Source: Sphingopyxis sp. MWB1
GTDB lineage: Bacteria > Pseudomonadota > Alphaproteobacteria > Sphingomonadales > Sphingomonadaceae
Assembly: GCF_000763945.1 (NCBI RefSeq)
Contig: NZ_JQFJ01000002.1
Coordinates: forward strand, 682,001-746,000
DNA length: 64,000 nt
Direction: 5' to 3'
Shown here in pieces: positions 42,889 to 53,337 of the stretch. Both the position numbers and the translations under genes were made by a program. Within the stretch, counting starts at the first letter, position 1; every line of letters starts with the position of its first letter. The notes beneath the pieces were generated by a model. The model worked only from the letters and a program-made list of their open reading frames with translations. It was not told the DNA's origin and made no database searches.

Positions 42889-43431
42889 GTGGGTGGAAAG
42901 CGGACGAAGCGAGAGGGTTTAATTGTCATCAGCAGCAAAGCGTTTCATAGTCGCTTGGTGAAAGCTATCTTCTTCCTACCTGTGCTGCTATCTCTCGGTT
43001 GCGAGCAACCTGAACCTGCTATTTCGGATGATGAATTTATCGCGTTCCGGGAATCCCATCCGGGCATGGTCCAAGCCTGTCTAGACGAGGTTCGCTTTGG
43101 TGGTTTCATCGAGTGGCGCCCTGATGACCCTGACTGCTATGAGATGCTCCCAGCACAGCGGTGGAGTGGGCTTTGGGAACATGGGTGGGAATGGACTAAC
43201 TTCTGTCCTGATCCAGCAGATACTTGCGATTGGATGGCTAAGCGCGGCATTTGGCTTGAGTTTGCGGATAACGTAGAATTTGATGACAACCTACGTGATG
43301 GTATCCATCGCATCGAGTTTGTCGGGAGACGAACCAAGGTGCCTGGAAACTTCGGCCACACCGCCAGCTACAATCACCTCATGATCGTTGACCAGATTAT
43401 CTCGCTCGAACCCGTCAACGTCCAGCGATAA
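42889..43431 (+). CDS. Putative lipoprotein of unknown function, atypical composition
   Basis: A reading frame of 180 residues with a hydrophobic signal and lipobox (LVKAIFFLPVLLSLGC), so an exported lipoprotein is likely. The GTG at 42889 is the first start; a TTG at 42955 or GTG at 42958 would give a signal peptide of normal length and may be the true start. The mature part is rich in Trp, Asp and Glu with several cysteines (QACLDEVRF, DPDCYEML, NFCPDPADTCDW), which could form disulfides. I do not recognise the family. Codon use is less GC-biased than in all neighbours, and repeats flank the gene on both sides, which suggests transfer. Confidence 0.55.
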   Translation: MGGKRTKREGLIVISSKAFHSRLVKAIFFLPVLLSLGCEQPEPAISDDEFIAFRESHPGMVQACLDEVRFGGFIEWRPDDPDCYEMLPAQRWSGLWEHGWEWTNFCPDPADTCDWMAKRGIWLEFADNVEFDDNLRDGIHRIEFVGRRTKVPGNFGHTASYNHLMIVDQIISLEPVNVQR

Positions 43432-43768
43432 CCCGCATCCTTAGCTGGCGCATTTGAACGTCCGTTTTCGGGTCGTCTCCGGAAAGGCAGCTTTTGGGTC
43501 AGAAATTGCGGAGATCTGCCCTGCCGAGTGGCTAGCAATTTGTCCATGCAACCTAGGCCCCGAGCTTTTCCGGTTCGCGCGGAGACGCGGAGGCGCGGAG
43601 GGGCTTGCCGCAAAGGGGCATTCTTTTCCTGATATTGCGTCTGACGTGATGGTGCAGGAATAATGGGCCTTTCGGCCCGGCTCCATATCTCCGCGTCTCC
43701 GTGCGAACCGAAATTCTCTGCGCTCTCTGCGCGAATCTTCAGAGCCTCACGTAAGGGAAAGGGCCCGC
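43432..43768. other. Gene-free region with long inverted repeats
   Basis: No gene is visible in these 337 bases. GGTTCGCGCGGAGACGCGGAG (about 43571-43591) and its inverse CTCCGCGTCTCCGTGCGAACC (about 43690-43710) could form a long stem. A GCAGAG-type repeat follows at 43713-43734. Confidence 0.6.
43571..43734. repeat. GGAGACGCGGAG inverted repeat with GCAGAG repeat, family C
   Basis: The arms at about 43571-43591 and 43690-43710 are inverse copies with one mismatch. The segment 43713-43734 (TCTCTGCGCTCTCTGCGCGA) is an inverse partner of 42621-42650. Confidence 0.65.
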
Positions 43769-44338
43769 CTAACCGCCCAAGCGCTCGCGTAATGCCTGAA
43801 GTTCGCCCTCCGATATCAGCGGCAGGCGCCGTGCGGGTTTGCCTTCGCGCAGGCGCTGGCGGTCCTTTTCATCGGGCTCGACCCGGCGGACGCGGACCGG
43901 GGCGTGGCCTTGCGCGCGAATGCCCAATTCTTCCGCCGCGCCTTTTGACAGGTCGATGATCCGCCCGCGCCCCGCAAAGGGGCCGCGATCATTGACGCGC
44001 ACGAGGATGCGGCGCCCCGTGTCGAGCGCCGTCACCTCGACATAAGTGGGTAGCGGCAGGGTCGTATGCGCCGCGGTGATCCAGTCGGGGCGGAATTTCT
44101 CGCCATTGGCGGTCTGGTTGCCGCTTTCGCTGCCATACCAGCTGGCATAGCCCACTGCATCATAGCGCGGTGCGGCGGCCGGCGTGTAAGTGACACCGCG
44201 TATCTGATAGGGCTTGCCGATCTTGACAGGCACATCGGATACGCCGCGATATTTAGGGCCGCCCGCACAGGCGGCAAGCGTTGCGACCAGCGCCCCCGCA
44301 AGCGCCACCCGACCCCGCACGACCGCGCCCCCTGGCAT
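43769..44338 (-). CDS. rlpA: RlpA-type septal/endolytic peptidoglycan lipoprotein
   Basis: A 189-residue lipoprotein with lipobox LVATLAAC and the double-psi beta-barrel domain containing GYASWYGSESGNQTANGEKF and VRVNDRGPFAGRGRIIDLS, the RlpA core. RlpA cuts peptidoglycan strands lacking stem peptides and aids daughter-cell separation. No SPOR domain is present; the C-terminus is short and basic. ATG at 44338 leaves 4 bp after the serB stop (44343), so the two are probably co-transcribed. Confidence 0.88.
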   Translation of the reverse strand: MPGGAVVRGRVALAGALVATLAACAGGPKYRGVSDVPVKIGKPYQIRGVTYTPAAAPRYDAVGYASWYGSESGNQTANGEKFRPDWITAAHTTLPLPTYVEVTALDTGRRILVRVNDRGPFAGRGRIIDLSKGAAEELGIRAQGHAPVRVRRVEPDEKDRQRLREGKPARRLPLISEGELQALRERLGG

Positions 44339-44342
44339 CGCC

Positions 44343-45227
44343 TTATCCCAATACCCAGTCGCGCCGCGCATAGCCTTGTGCCCAGAGCAGTGCGGTCAGA
44401 TCATGGTGGCGGATGGCAGCATCAGCCGCCGCGGCAGCGGCAGGGTGCGGATGATAGGCGATGCCGAGGCCCGCCGAGGTGATCATCGGAATGTCATTCG
44501 CGCCATCGCCGACCGCCAGCGTCTCGGCGAGCGAAATATGCAAGGCCTCGGCCTCGGCCTTCAGTGTCGCCAGCTTCGCATCCGCATCAACCACAGGTTC
44601 GATCACTTTGCCGCTGAGTTTGCCGTCCACAATCTCCAGTTCATTGGCGATCATGCGGTCAAAGCCGATGGCATCGCCGATGGGCCCCGCAAAGGACATA
44701 AAGCCCCCCGACACCAGCACCGCACGCGCGCCCTTGGATTTCATGGTCTGGATCAGCGTTCGGGCACCCGGCGTCAGCTCGACCCGCTCGCGGCGGCATT
44801 CCTCGACAAAGGAAGCGGCCATCCCGCCCAGCAGGCCCACCCGCTCAGCAAGCGCCGCGCGAAAGTCTAGTTCCCCCTTCATCGCGCGTTCGGTTATTGC
44901 GGCAATCTGCGGCTTGAGACCGGCGTAATCGGCCAGTTCGTCGATGCATTCACAGCGGATCATTGTCGAATCCATATCCGCAATGATCAGCTTTTTGGCC
45001 CGGTCTCCTTGCGGCTGGATCACAATGTCGAGCGTTGGATGATCAATGTGAGCCAGTTCCTTCCGCGCGCTGACCAGACTGCCCTGAAAATAAATGTCCG
45101 CGGCATCATGCTCGTCGATCCAGTGCGGCGCGCCGACATCATGTCCGGTCGACGCCAACCGGTCGATTGCTTCGCGAACCACCTCGTCGGTCAGCTTTCC
45201 GGCTGCTATCAGCGTGACGACGAACAT
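44343..45227 (-). CDS. serB: Phosphoserine phosphatase
   Basis: A 294-residue HAD phosphatase, last step of serine synthesis. The catalytic DxD motif is [10 protein letters not shown], motif [12 protein letters not shown] and the Mg motif [11 protein letters not shown]. An N-terminal regulatory extension precedes the catalytic domain, as in SerB. The ATG at 45227 fits the family start [10 protein letters not shown]. This ATG overlaps the ATG of the divergent miaA by two bases (CATG, 45225-45228). Confidence 0.94.
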   Translation of the reverse strand: MFVVTLIAAGKLTDEVVREAIDRLASTGHDVGAPHWIDEHDAADIYFQGSLVSARKELAHIDHPTLDIVIQPQGDRAKKLIIADMDSTMIRCECIDELADYAGLKPQIAAITERAMKGELDFRAALAERVGLLGGMAASFVEECRRERVELTPGARTLIQTMKSKGARAVLVSGGFMSFAGPIGDAIGFDRMIANELEIVDGKLSGKVIEPVVDADAKLATLKAEAEALHISLAETLAVGDGANDIPMITSAGLGIAYHPHPAAAAAADAAIRHHDLTALLWAQGYARRDWVLG

Positions 45228-46185
45228 GGCATATACTCCTTTTCCTAAGGCCGAACGGCCTCCCCTCATGCTTATTGCCGGGCCCACCGCCAGCGGCAAG
45301 AGCGCGCTCGCGGTCGCTTTGGCCCAGCAACTGGGCCGGGCGCAAGTCATCAACGCCGATGCAAGCCAGGTTTATCGCGACCTGGCGATATTGTCGGCCC
45401 GCCCCAGCGCGGACGAAATGGCGGGCGTGCCGCACCGGCTGTTTGGCCATATCGACGCCAGCGAAGCATGCAATGCCGCGCGCTGGGCAGGCGATGCACG
45501 CCGCGCGCTCGCCCGCGCGTGGGAGGATGAGGAGGTGCCGATCCTCGTCGGCGGCACCGGCCTTTATCTGCGCACGCTGCTGTTCGGCATCGCCCCCATT
45601 CCCGAAATTGATCCCGATATTCGCGAGGCGGTGCGGGCGATGAATGTGGGCGACGCCCATGTCGCGCTGGCCAAGGCCGACCCCGCCGCCGCCGCGCGCC
45701 TTGCTCCCGCCGATCGCACCCGCATCGCGCGCGCGCTGGAGGTGGTCCGCTCAACCGGACGCACCCTTGCCGACTGGCAGGAGGCGCGCGAAGGCGGAAT
45801 CGCCGATGACGTCGCCCTTTCCCCGCTGATCCTGCTGCCGCCCCGCGACTGGCTGCGCGAACGCTGTGACCAGCGGCTGGTCCAGATGTTCGACGGCGGA
45901 GCCATCGATGAGGTCGCCGCGCTGCTGGACCGGAAGCTCGACCCCGTTCTTCCCGCAATGCGCGCCATCGGCGTGCCCCAGATCGCCGCCTATCTGGCGG
46001 GCGATATCAGCCGCGAGGAAGCGCTGGCCCGCGCGCAGGCGGCGACCCGTCAATATGCCAAACGCCAGTTCACTTGGTTCCGACACCAGCTCCCAGCGGA
46101 ATGGGATCGCCACGAAATGATATTATCAGTCGATTGCATGGATAAATTAGTAATAATATTACATGATAAGTTATTGACAGGATAG
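45226..46185 (+). CDS. miaA: tRNA dimethylallyltransferase
   Basis: A 319-residue enzyme that adds a dimethylallyl group to A37 of UNN-reading tRNAs. It has the P-loop [12 protein letters not shown], the DASQVYRDL motif, VGGTGLYLR and [17 protein letters not shown] at 45226 overlaps the divergent serB start; an ATG at 45268 directly before the P-loop is possible. The last 25 codons (from about 46110) are AT-rich, with [15 protein letters not shown] at the end, and carry the likely ilvB promoter, so the C-terminus may be recently extended. Confidence 0.93.
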   Translation: MAYTPFPKAERPPLMLIAGPTASGKSALAVALAQQLGRAQVINADASQVYRDLAILSARPSADEMAGVPHRLFGHIDASEACNAARWAGDARRALARAWEDEEVPILVGGTGLYLRTLLFGIAPIPEIDPDIREAVRAMNVGDAHVALAKADPAAAARLAPADRTRIARALEVVRSTGRTLADWQEAREGGIADDVALSPLILLPPRDWLRERCDQRLVQMFDGGAIDEVAALLDRKLDPVLPAMRAIGVPQIAAYLAGDISREEALARAQAATRQYAKRQFTWFRHQLPAEWDRHEMILSVDCMDKLVIILHDKLLTG

Positions 46186-46202
46186 ATTCATACACCTATT
46201 CC
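46174..46202 (+). promoter_or_regulatory. Candidate sigma70 promoter of the ilv operon
   Basis: TTGACA (46174-46179) is followed after 17 bases by TATTCC (46197-46202), in an AT-rich stretch that overlaps the last codons of miaA. The ilvB start is about 70 bp downstream. No Ile/Val/Leu-rich leader peptide was found between them. Confidence 0.5.
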
Positions 46203-46270
46203 CCCCGGCTCTGTTGCAATGCACAAGCTCCCTCGCGGGGCTGCGTGCAAATTTTGAAAGGAGCAAGACG

Positions 46271-48025
46271 GTGAAGGAAATGAGTGGTGCCGACATGGTG
46301 GTTCAAGCGCTGGTCGACCTGGGGGTCGATACAGTCTTTGGCTATCCGGGCGGCGCGGTCCTTCCCATCTATGACGCGCTCTTTAACCACCCGACAATCA
46401 AGCATATTCTGGTTCGCCACGAACAGGCCGCGACCCATGCGGCAGAAGGCTATGCCCGCTCAACCGGCAAGCCCGGCGTGGTGCTCGTTACCTCGGGCCC
46501 CGGCGCGACCAATGCCGTCACCGGCATCACCGATGCGCTGCTCGATTCGATTCCCATGGTTGTCCTCACGGGGCAGGTTCCGACGAATCTGATCGGTACC
46601 GATGCGTTTCAGGAATGCGACACGGTCGGAATCACGCGCCACTGTACCAAGCATAATTATCTGGTGATGGACCCCGACCGGCTGGGGTCGGTGATCCATG
46701 AGGCTTTTTATATCGCCACTCATGGCCGCCCCGGCCCGGTGGTGATCGACATTCCCAAAAATGTGCAGGTCGCCACGGGCAGCTATGCGATGCCCGAGAA
46801 AATTGACCATCAAAGCTATCGTCCCCAGATTGAGCCCGATGCGGAAGCGATCGCGGCGGCCATTGCCCTGATGGCGAAGGCCGAACGCCCGGTTTTCTAT
46901 ACCGGCGGCGGGGTAATCAATGCCGGTCCCGATGCGAGCGCGGCGCTCCGCCAGCTTGTCGCGCTCACCGGTGCGCCGATCACCTCGACGCTGATGGGCC
47001 TTGGCGCCTTTCCTTCGGACGATGACAAATGGCTCGGCATGCTGGGGATGCACGGCACGTATGAAGCCAATATGGCGATGAACCGCGCCGATCTGATCAT
47101 CGCGGTCGGCGCGCGCTTCGATGACCGGGTGACCGGCCGCCTTGATGCCTTCGCGCCCGAAGCCAAGAAGATTCATATCGATATCGACCGCAGCTCGATC
47201 AACAAGATCGTCCGGGCCGATATCGCGATTTTGGCCGATGCCGGTCGCGCGCTCGATGCGCTGATCGCTGCCTGGCAAGACCAGGGGCACAAGGCGCGCG
47301 ACCTTGGTGAATGGTGGCGGCGCGTGGACGGATGGCGCGCGACGCGCAGCCTCGATTTTCCTGAAAAGCAGGAAGCCAGCGCTGACATCATGCCGCAGCG
47401 CGCAATTAAGGCGCTGTTCGATGCTACGCGGGGCCGCGATCCGATCATCACCACCGAGGTCGGCCAGCATCAAATGTGGGCGGCGCAGCATTTTGGCTTT
47501 TCGGCGCCCAACCGCTGGCTGACGTCAGGCGGGCTGGGCACGATGGGCTATGGCTTTCCGGCCGCCGTCGGCGCGCAGATCGCGCACCCGGACCGGCTGG
47601 TCATCTGCGTCGCGGGCGAAGCCAGCCTCCAGATGAATATTCAGGAAATGGGCACGGTCAGCCAATATCGCCTGCCGGTCAAAATCTTCATCCTCAACAA
47701 TGAATGGATGGGGATGGTGCGCCAGTGGCAGGAGTTGACCTATGAAAGCCGCTATTCGAACAGCTATTCGGACAGCCTGCCCGATTTTGTGAAGCTCGCC
47801 GATGCCTACGGATGGACGGGCCTTCGTATCGATACGCTGGGCGAGCTGGAAGATGGCATCAGGACGATGATCGACACGCCGGGTCCGGTGATCGTCGATT
47901 GCCGCGTCGCCAAGCTGGCCAATTGTTTCCCGATGATCCCTTCGGGCGCGGCCCATACCGATATGATCCTGCAACCAAGCGACGTCACCGGCACGATGGA
48001 CGACGAAGCAAAAGCGCTGGTTTAA
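46271..48025 (+). CDS. ilvB: Acetolactate synthase large (catalytic) subunit
   Basis: A 584-residue ThDP/FAD enzyme forming acetolactate or acetohydroxybutyrate. The catalytic glutamate is in RHEQAATHAAEGYA, the SGPGATNAVTGITDA loop is typical of true AHAS, and VRQWQELTYESRYS plus a GDAS-like ThDP loop (AGEASLQMNIQEMG) are present. The ThDP motif reads GEAS rather than the usual GDGS/GDAS. The GTG at 46271 is chosen because AAAGGAG lies nine bases upstream. ilvN follows 5 bp later and ilvC after a repeat. Confidence 0.95.
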   Translation: MKEMSGADMVVQALVDLGVDTVFGYPGGAVLPIYDALFNHPTIKHILVRHEQAATHAAEGYARSTGKPGVVLVTSGPGATNAVTGITDALLDSIPMVVLTGQVPTNLIGTDAFQECDTVGITRHCTKHNYLVMDPDRLGSVIHEAFYIATHGRPGPVVIDIPKNVQVATGSYAMPEKIDHQSYRPQIEPDAEAIAAAIALMAKAERPVFYTGGGVINAGPDASAALRQLVALTGAPITSTLMGLGAFPSDDDKWLGMLGMHGTYEANMAMNRADLIIAVGARFDDRVTGRLDAFAPEAKKIHIDIDRSSINKIVRADIAILADAGRALDALIAAWQDQGHKARDLGEWWRRVDGWRATRSLDFPEKQEASADIMPQRAIKALFDATRGRDPIITTEVGQHQMWAAQHFGFSAPNRWLTSGGLGTMGYGFPAAVGAQIAHPDRLVICVAGEASLQMNIQEMGTVSQYRLPVKIFILNNEWMGMVRQWQELTYESRYSNSYSDSLPDFVKLADAYGWTGLRIDTLGELEDGIRTMIDTPGPVIVDCRVAKLANCFPMIPSGAAHTDMILQPSDVTGTMDDEAKALV

Positions 48026-48030
48026 TTTTC

Positions 48031-48546
48031 ATGAAAATCACCACTACTCAGGGCGAGCGCCATGTGCTCGCCGTCACTGTCGATAATCAGGCGGGCGTGC
48101 TCGCAAAGATCACCGGCCTGTTCACCGCGCGCGGCTATAATATTGAAAGCCTGACGGTCGCCGATATCACTGCCGACCATGCCTTGTCGCGCATCACCAT
48201 CGTTACTTCGGGGCCGCCGCCGGTGATCGACCAGATCATCGCGCAGCTTGAAAGGCTGGTGCCCGTCCACAAGGTCGTCGACCTCACGGACGAAGGCGCG
48301 CATGTCGAGCGCGAGATTGCGCTGGTCAAGGTTGCGGGCACGGGCGACAAGCGCATCGAAGCGCTACGTATGGCCGATGTGTTTCGCGCCAAGGTGGTCG
48401 ACACCACCCTCACCAGCTTCATTTTCGAAATCACCGGGTCGAGCGACAAGATCGACCGCTTCGTCGCCCTGATGCGCGAATGCGGGCTGGTCGAAGTCGG
48501 GCGCACCGGCGTCGTCGCCATCGCTCGCGGGGCGGAGGCGCTTTAG
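48031..48546 (+). CDS. ilvN: Acetolactate synthase small (regulatory) subunit
   Basis: A 171-residue regulatory subunit with an N-terminal ACT domain (RHVLAVTVDNQAGVLAKITGLFTARGYNIESL), the valine-feedback site, and the C-terminal activation domain (FEITGSSDKIDRFVALMRECGLVEVGRTGVVAIARG). It starts 5 bp after ilvB. Normal length for the family. Confidence 0.96.
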   Translation: MKITTTQGERHVLAVTVDNQAGVLAKITGLFTARGYNIESLTVADITADHALSRITIVTSGPPPVIDQIIAQLERLVPVHKVVDLTDEGAHVEREIALVKVAGTGDKRIEALRMADVFRAKVVDTTLTSFIFEITGSSDKIDRFVALMRECGLVEVGRTGVVAIARGAEAL

Positions 48547-48576
48547 AGTTTCAACAGGAATGAAGGTCCAACCTTC

Positions 48577-48603
48577 GTCACCCCGGACCTGATCCGGGGT
48601 CCA
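48577..48603. repeat. Dispersed hairpin repeat, family B, copy 3
   Basis: GTCACCCCGG and CCGGGGTCCA form a hairpin in the ilvN-ilvC gap. Related to 11026-11053 and 32769-32794. It could lower read-through or stabilise the upstream mRNA. Confidence 0.6.
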
Positions 48604-48629
48604 TGGATGCCGGGCCAACTCCGGCATGA

Positions 48630-49694
<1,065 letters not shown>

Positions 49695-49700
49695 CCCATA

Positions 49701-49763
49701 GCGACGAAGCAATCCAGACTGTGATAAGCCGCGCTGGATTGCTTCGTTCCGCTCGCAAGGGCG
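49701..49763. repeat. Dispersed inverted repeat, family D, copy 2, after ilvC
   Basis: GCGACGAAGCAATCCAG (49701-49717) and CTGGATTGCTTCGTTCCGC (from 49734) are inverse arms with a 16-base loop. It lies 7 bp after the ilvC stop and may end its transcript, though no T-run follows. Confidence 0.65.
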
Positions 49764-49778
49764 AGTATAGGATAGTTG

Positions 49779-50909
49779 ATGCCCCCCTTTGCCCCCCACC
49801 GCGCCGACCTTGCCGCGCTGGACGCCGATGATCGGCGCCGCGCGCTGGCGCCGCGCGAGGGGCTGGATTTTGCATCGAATGATTATCTGGGCCTTGCGGA
49901 CAGCGAGGCGCTGCGCGCCGCGCTCGCCGAAGGCATGGCGCGCGGCCTTCCCGCCGGGTCGGGCGGATCGCGCCTGCTGCGCGGCAATCATGAGGCGCAT
50001 GAAGCGCTCGAGGTTTTTGCCGCGCGTCATTATGGAAGCGAGGCGGCGCTCTTTTTTCCCACGGGATTTGCCGCCAATGCCGCGCTCTTTGCTACGCTTC
50101 CCCAGCGCGGCGATTTGGTGATCCACGATGCGCTGATCCACGCGAGCGCGCATGACGGGATGAAGCTGGGCCGCGCGGGGCGCATCGATGCGCGGCACAA
50201 TGATCCGCAAAGCTTTGACGATATCATCGCGCGCTGGCGGCGGGGCGGCGGGACCGGCACGCCCTGGATCGCGGTGGAAAGCCTTTATTCGATGGATGGC
50301 GACCGGGCGCCGCTCGCCGATCTGGCGGCAGTCGCCGAGCGGCATGACGCGATTCTGGTGGTCGATGAAGCCCATGCGACGGGGGTTTATGGCCCCAATG
50401 GCCAGGGGTTGGCGCATGCGCTGGCGGGGCGGGGTAACATTGTCACCCTGCACACATGCGGCAAGGCATTGGGCTGTGAAGGCGCGCTGATCTGCGGCCC
50501 GCAGATTGTGCGCGATTTTCTGATCAATCGCGGGCGCCCCTTCATCTTTTCGACCGCGCCCTCCCCGCTGATGGCGTGGCTCGTGCGCCACGCACTGGAA
50601 CTCATCGCGAACGAGCCCGAGCGTGCCGCGCGGCTGCATCAACTGGTGGGTCATGCCGAAAAGCGCCTCGCCGCGATGGGGCTTGGCGCCAGCGGATCGC
50701 AAATCCTGCCTATTCCCATCGGCGACAATGGACGCACGATGCGCGTGGCTGCGGCCTTGCAGCGGGCCGGGTTCGACATTCGCGGCATTCGCCCGCCGAC
50801 GGTGCCCGAGGGCAGCGCCCGGCTGCGCATTGCCATCACCCTGCACGTCGATGAAATGGGGATCGATCGGATGACCGACAGCCTCGCCGCCGCTATGGCG
50901 GGAGCATGA
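49779..50909 (+). CDS. bioF: 8-amino-7-oxononanoate synthase
   Basis: A 376-residue PLP enzyme that condenses pimeloyl thioester and alanine in biotin synthesis. It has the family start [48 protein letters not shown] and the Schiff-base lysine in [14 protein letters not shown]. Stop overlaps bioD start by four bases (ATGA). The order bioF-bioD-bioA follows; bioB and bioC are not in the window. Confidence 0.94.
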   Translation: MPPFAPHRADLAALDADDRRRALAPREGLDFASNDYLGLADSEALRAALAEGMARGLPAGSGGSRLLRGNHEAHEALEVFAARHYGSEAALFFPTGFAANAALFATLPQRGDLVIHDALIHASAHDGMKLGRAGRIDARHNDPQSFDDIIARWRRGGGTGTPWIAVESLYSMDGDRAPLADLAAVAERHDAILVVDEAHATGVYGPNGQGLAHALAGRGNIVTLHTCGKALGCEGALICGPQIVRDFLINRGRPFIFSTAPSPLMAWLVRHALELIANEPERAARLHQLVGHAEKRLAAMGLGASGSQILPIPIGDNGRTMRVAAALQRAGFDIRGIRPPTVPEGSARLRIAITLHVDEMGIDRMTDSLAAAMAGA

Positions 50910-51520
50910 CTCGCAGATTCATTGTTACCGGAACCGATACCGGCATCGGCAAAACCATCTTCTCCGCCGCGCTCGCAGGCGCGCTCTCGCTGCCTTATTG
51001 GAAGCCGGTCCAGTCGGGGCTGGAAGAGGAAAGCGACAGTGAAATCGTCGCGCGGCTTGGCCGCGTGCCCGTCCATCCCGAAGCCTGGCGGCTCGTCACC
51101 CCCGCCTCCCCCCATATCGCCGCCGAAATAGACGGCGTGACCATCGACGCGGACGCCCTGACGCCGCCGGAAGGCGATCTGCTGATCGAAGGGGCGGGCG
51201 GCGCGCTGGTTCCGGTGACGCGCACGGTGCTTTATGCCGATATTTTCGCGCGCTGGCAGATACCGGTGATCATCTGCGCGCGCACCGCGCTTGGCACCAT
51301 CAACCACGGCCTGTTGACGATCGAGGCGCTGCGTGCGCGCGAGGTGCCGATCCATGGTGTCGCCTTCATCGGCGATGCAGTGGAAGATAGCGAGGCGATT
51401 ATCTGTGAACTGGGCGGGGTCAAGCGACTGGGGCGTTTGCCGATCCTCGATCCGCTGACGCCTGAAACGCTGGGCCAGGCGTTCGCCGCCAATTTCAACC
51501 TTGCCGATTTCGGCAGGTGA
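50906..51520 (+). CDS. bioD: Dethiobiotin synthase
   Basis: A 204-residue ATP-dependent ligase that closes the ureido ring. The P-loop is [16 protein letters not shown], with [14 protein letters not shown] and [13 protein letters not shown] as family motifs. It overlaps bioF by four bases and is 5 bp from bioA. Confidence 0.94.
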   Translation: MTRRFIVTGTDTGIGKTIFSAALAGALSLPYWKPVQSGLEEESDSEIVARLGRVPVHPEAWRLVTPASPHIAAEIDGVTIDADALTPPEGDLLIEGAGGALVPVTRTVLYADIFARWQIPVIICARTALGTINHGLLTIEALRAREVPIHGVAFIGDAVEDSEAIICELGGVKRLGRLPILDPLTPETLGQAFAANFNLADFGR

Positions 51521-51525
51521 CAAGC

Positions 51526-52782
51526 ATGGGCAACTCCCCCTCCCCCGTCTGGCATCCCTTTACCCAGCATGGTCTGGGGGAGCCGATTCCGCTGATCGAC
51601 CGCGCCGAGGGCGCGCGGCTTTATGATCGCGAGGGGAATAGCTGGATCGATGCCATTTCAAGCTGGTGGGTTACCACCCATGGCCACGCGCACCCGCGCA
51701 TCATGGCGGCGATCCGCGCGCAAAGCGAAAAGCTGGATCAGCTGATCTTTGCAGGTTGGACGCATGAGCCCGCCGAACGGCTTGCCGCCGAACTGGTCCG
51801 CATCACGCCCAATCCGCTGACCCGCGTCTTTTTCTCCGATTCTGGTTCGACCAGCGTCGAAGTAGCGCTCAAGATGGCGCTCGGTTATTTCGCCAACATC
51901 GGCGAAGAGCGGCACCGCATCCTCGTCCTCGAACACAGCTATCATGGCGACACCATCGGCGCCATGTCGGTGGGCGAGCGCGGCGTGTTCAACCGCCCGT
52001 ATCAACCGCTTCTTTTCAACGTCGGCACCATCCCCTTCCCGCAGGAAGGACAGGAGCAGCAAACGCTCGACGCGCTCGAAGCTGCCTGCGCTGAAAAGCC
52101 CGCCGCCTTCATCGTCGAACCGCTCATTCTCGGTGCGGGCGGGATGCTCATCTATCCCGCCTGGGTGCTCGCCGAAATGCGCGCCATTTGCGCGCGCCAC
52201 GGCGTGCTGTTCATCGCTGATGAAGTGATGACCGGCTGGGGCAGGACGGGCACGATGTTCGCTTGCGATCAAGCAGGGATCATCCCCGACATCATGTGCC
52301 TGTCCAAGGGGCTCACCGGCGGCGCGATCCCGCTCGCGGTGACATTGTGCATCGAACCGATTTTCGCAGCGCATTTGTCGGAGGATCGTGCGCGGCTTTT
52401 CTATCATTCGTCGAGCTATACGGCGAACCCGATCGCCTGTGCCGCCGCCAATGCCAATCTGGAGATATGGCGCGACGAACCGGTGCAACAACGCATCGAC
52501 ACGCTCGCCGATGCACAGGGGGCGCATCTCGCCATGCTGACCCATGATCCGCGTGTCGCCAATGCCCGGCGTATCGGTACCATCACCGCGGTTGATATCG
52601 TGGCGCCCGATGGCGGCTATCTCTCGGGCCTCGCCCCGCGCCTTGCCGCCTTTTATCGCGAACGCGGCGCGCTCATCCGACCGCTGGGTAACAGCGTCTA
52701 TCTGATGCCCCCTTATTGCACCACCGCCGCCGATCTCGCCCATCTCTGGCATGTAATTAAGGAGTCCCTCGATAGACTTTGA
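51526..52782 (+). CDS. bioA: Adenosylmethionine--8-amino-7-oxononanoate transaminase
   Basis: A 418-residue class III aminotransferase using S-adenosylmethionine as amino donor. It has VWHPFTQ near the start (BioA signature), SSWWVTTHGHAHP, ADEVMTGWGRTG and the Schiff-base lysine in CLSKGLTGGAIPLA. ATG at 51526 is taken; a GTG at 51517 overlaps the bioD stop. Last gene of bioFDA. Confidence 0.95.
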   Translation: MGNSPSPVWHPFTQHGLGEPIPLIDRAEGARLYDREGNSWIDAISSWWVTTHGHAHPRIMAAIRAQSEKLDQLIFAGWTHEPAERLAAELVRITPNPLTRVFFSDSGSTSVEVALKMALGYFANIGEERHRILVLEHSYHGDTIGAMSVGERGVFNRPYQPLLFNVGTIPFPQEGQEQQTLDALEAACAEKPAAFIVEPLILGAGGMLIYPAWVLAEMRAICARHGVLFIADEVMTGWGRTGTMFACDQAGIIPDIMCLSKGLTGGAIPLAVTLCIEPIFAAHLSEDRARLFYHSSSYTANPIACAAANANLEIWRDEPVQQRIDTLADAQGAHLAMLTHDPRVANARRIGTITAVDIVAPDGGYLSGLAPRLAAFYRERGALIRPLGNSVYLMPPYCTTAADLAHLWHVIKESLDRL

Positions 52783-52863
52783 TCTATGCCCTGACAGCGC
52801 CGATGACGAAGCGGTGGTTCGGCCTATGTTCATCTCCTGCCTCTATGCCAAGACCATGATGAT

Positions 52864-53283
52864 ATGCGGGCACTCATGATATTCAGCCGCCGCGCCTTGC
52901 CGGTAATGGCTGCCTTTTGCCTGTCTCCCGCCGCATGGGCGCAGGCCGATCTGGCCCAATCGGCGGAGCCTCCGCAGAAAATGTCGATCTTGATCACTTT
53001 CGGCGACGACCCCTGTCCCGAAGCCGAGGGTGATGAGATTGTCGTCTGCGCGCAGCAACCCGAATCCGAACGCTATCGCGTCCCTGCCCCGTTGCGCGAG
53101 GAGCTGAAGGATGACGCGCCCGCCGGAGGGGGCTCGTGGGCTGCAGCGGTGGAAGGTTATGACGATATAGCGCGCATAACGCGCCCCAACAGTTGTTCGC
53201 CCGTCGGCTCTTTCGGCTATACGGGTTGTAGCGCTGCGGCGCTGCGGCAATGGCATGCAGAAAGGCGCCAATCGGGCGATTGA
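52864..53283 (+). CDS. Small exported protein of unknown function
   Basis: A 139-residue protein with a signal peptide (SRRALPVMAAFCLSPAAWAQA) and a mature part with four cysteines (DDPCPEAEGDEIVVCAQ, NSCSPVGSFGYTGCSAAALRQ) that could form two disulfides. The EGDEIVVCAQ and ERYRVP segments recur in small secreted proteins of sphingomonads as I recall, without known function. It lies 54 bp upstream of the YceI-like gene on the same strand. Confidence 0.7.
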   Translation: MRALMIFSRRALPVMAAFCLSPAAWAQADLAQSAEPPQKMSILITFGDDPCPEAEGDEIVVCAQQPESERYRVPAPLREELKDDAPAGGGSWAAAVEGYDDIARITRPNSCSPVGSFGYTGCSAAALRQWHAERRQSGD

Positions 53284-53337
53284 CCTGCGCCGTCCCGGCG
53301 CATAGCCTTGCGCTCTTCCTGTCAGGAGTGATGCCTC

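Noticed and set aside
42600-43740. Possible CRISPR-like array from the many short GCAGAG and GGAGACGCGG repeats
   Set aside because: Repeats are inverted and unevenly spaced, spacers are not of constant length and no cas gene is near.
46203-46260. Possible attenuation leader before ilvB
   Set aside because: The short frame from the ATG near 46219 gives MHKLPRGAACKF, without a run of Ile, Val or Leu codons, and no hairpin series was seen.
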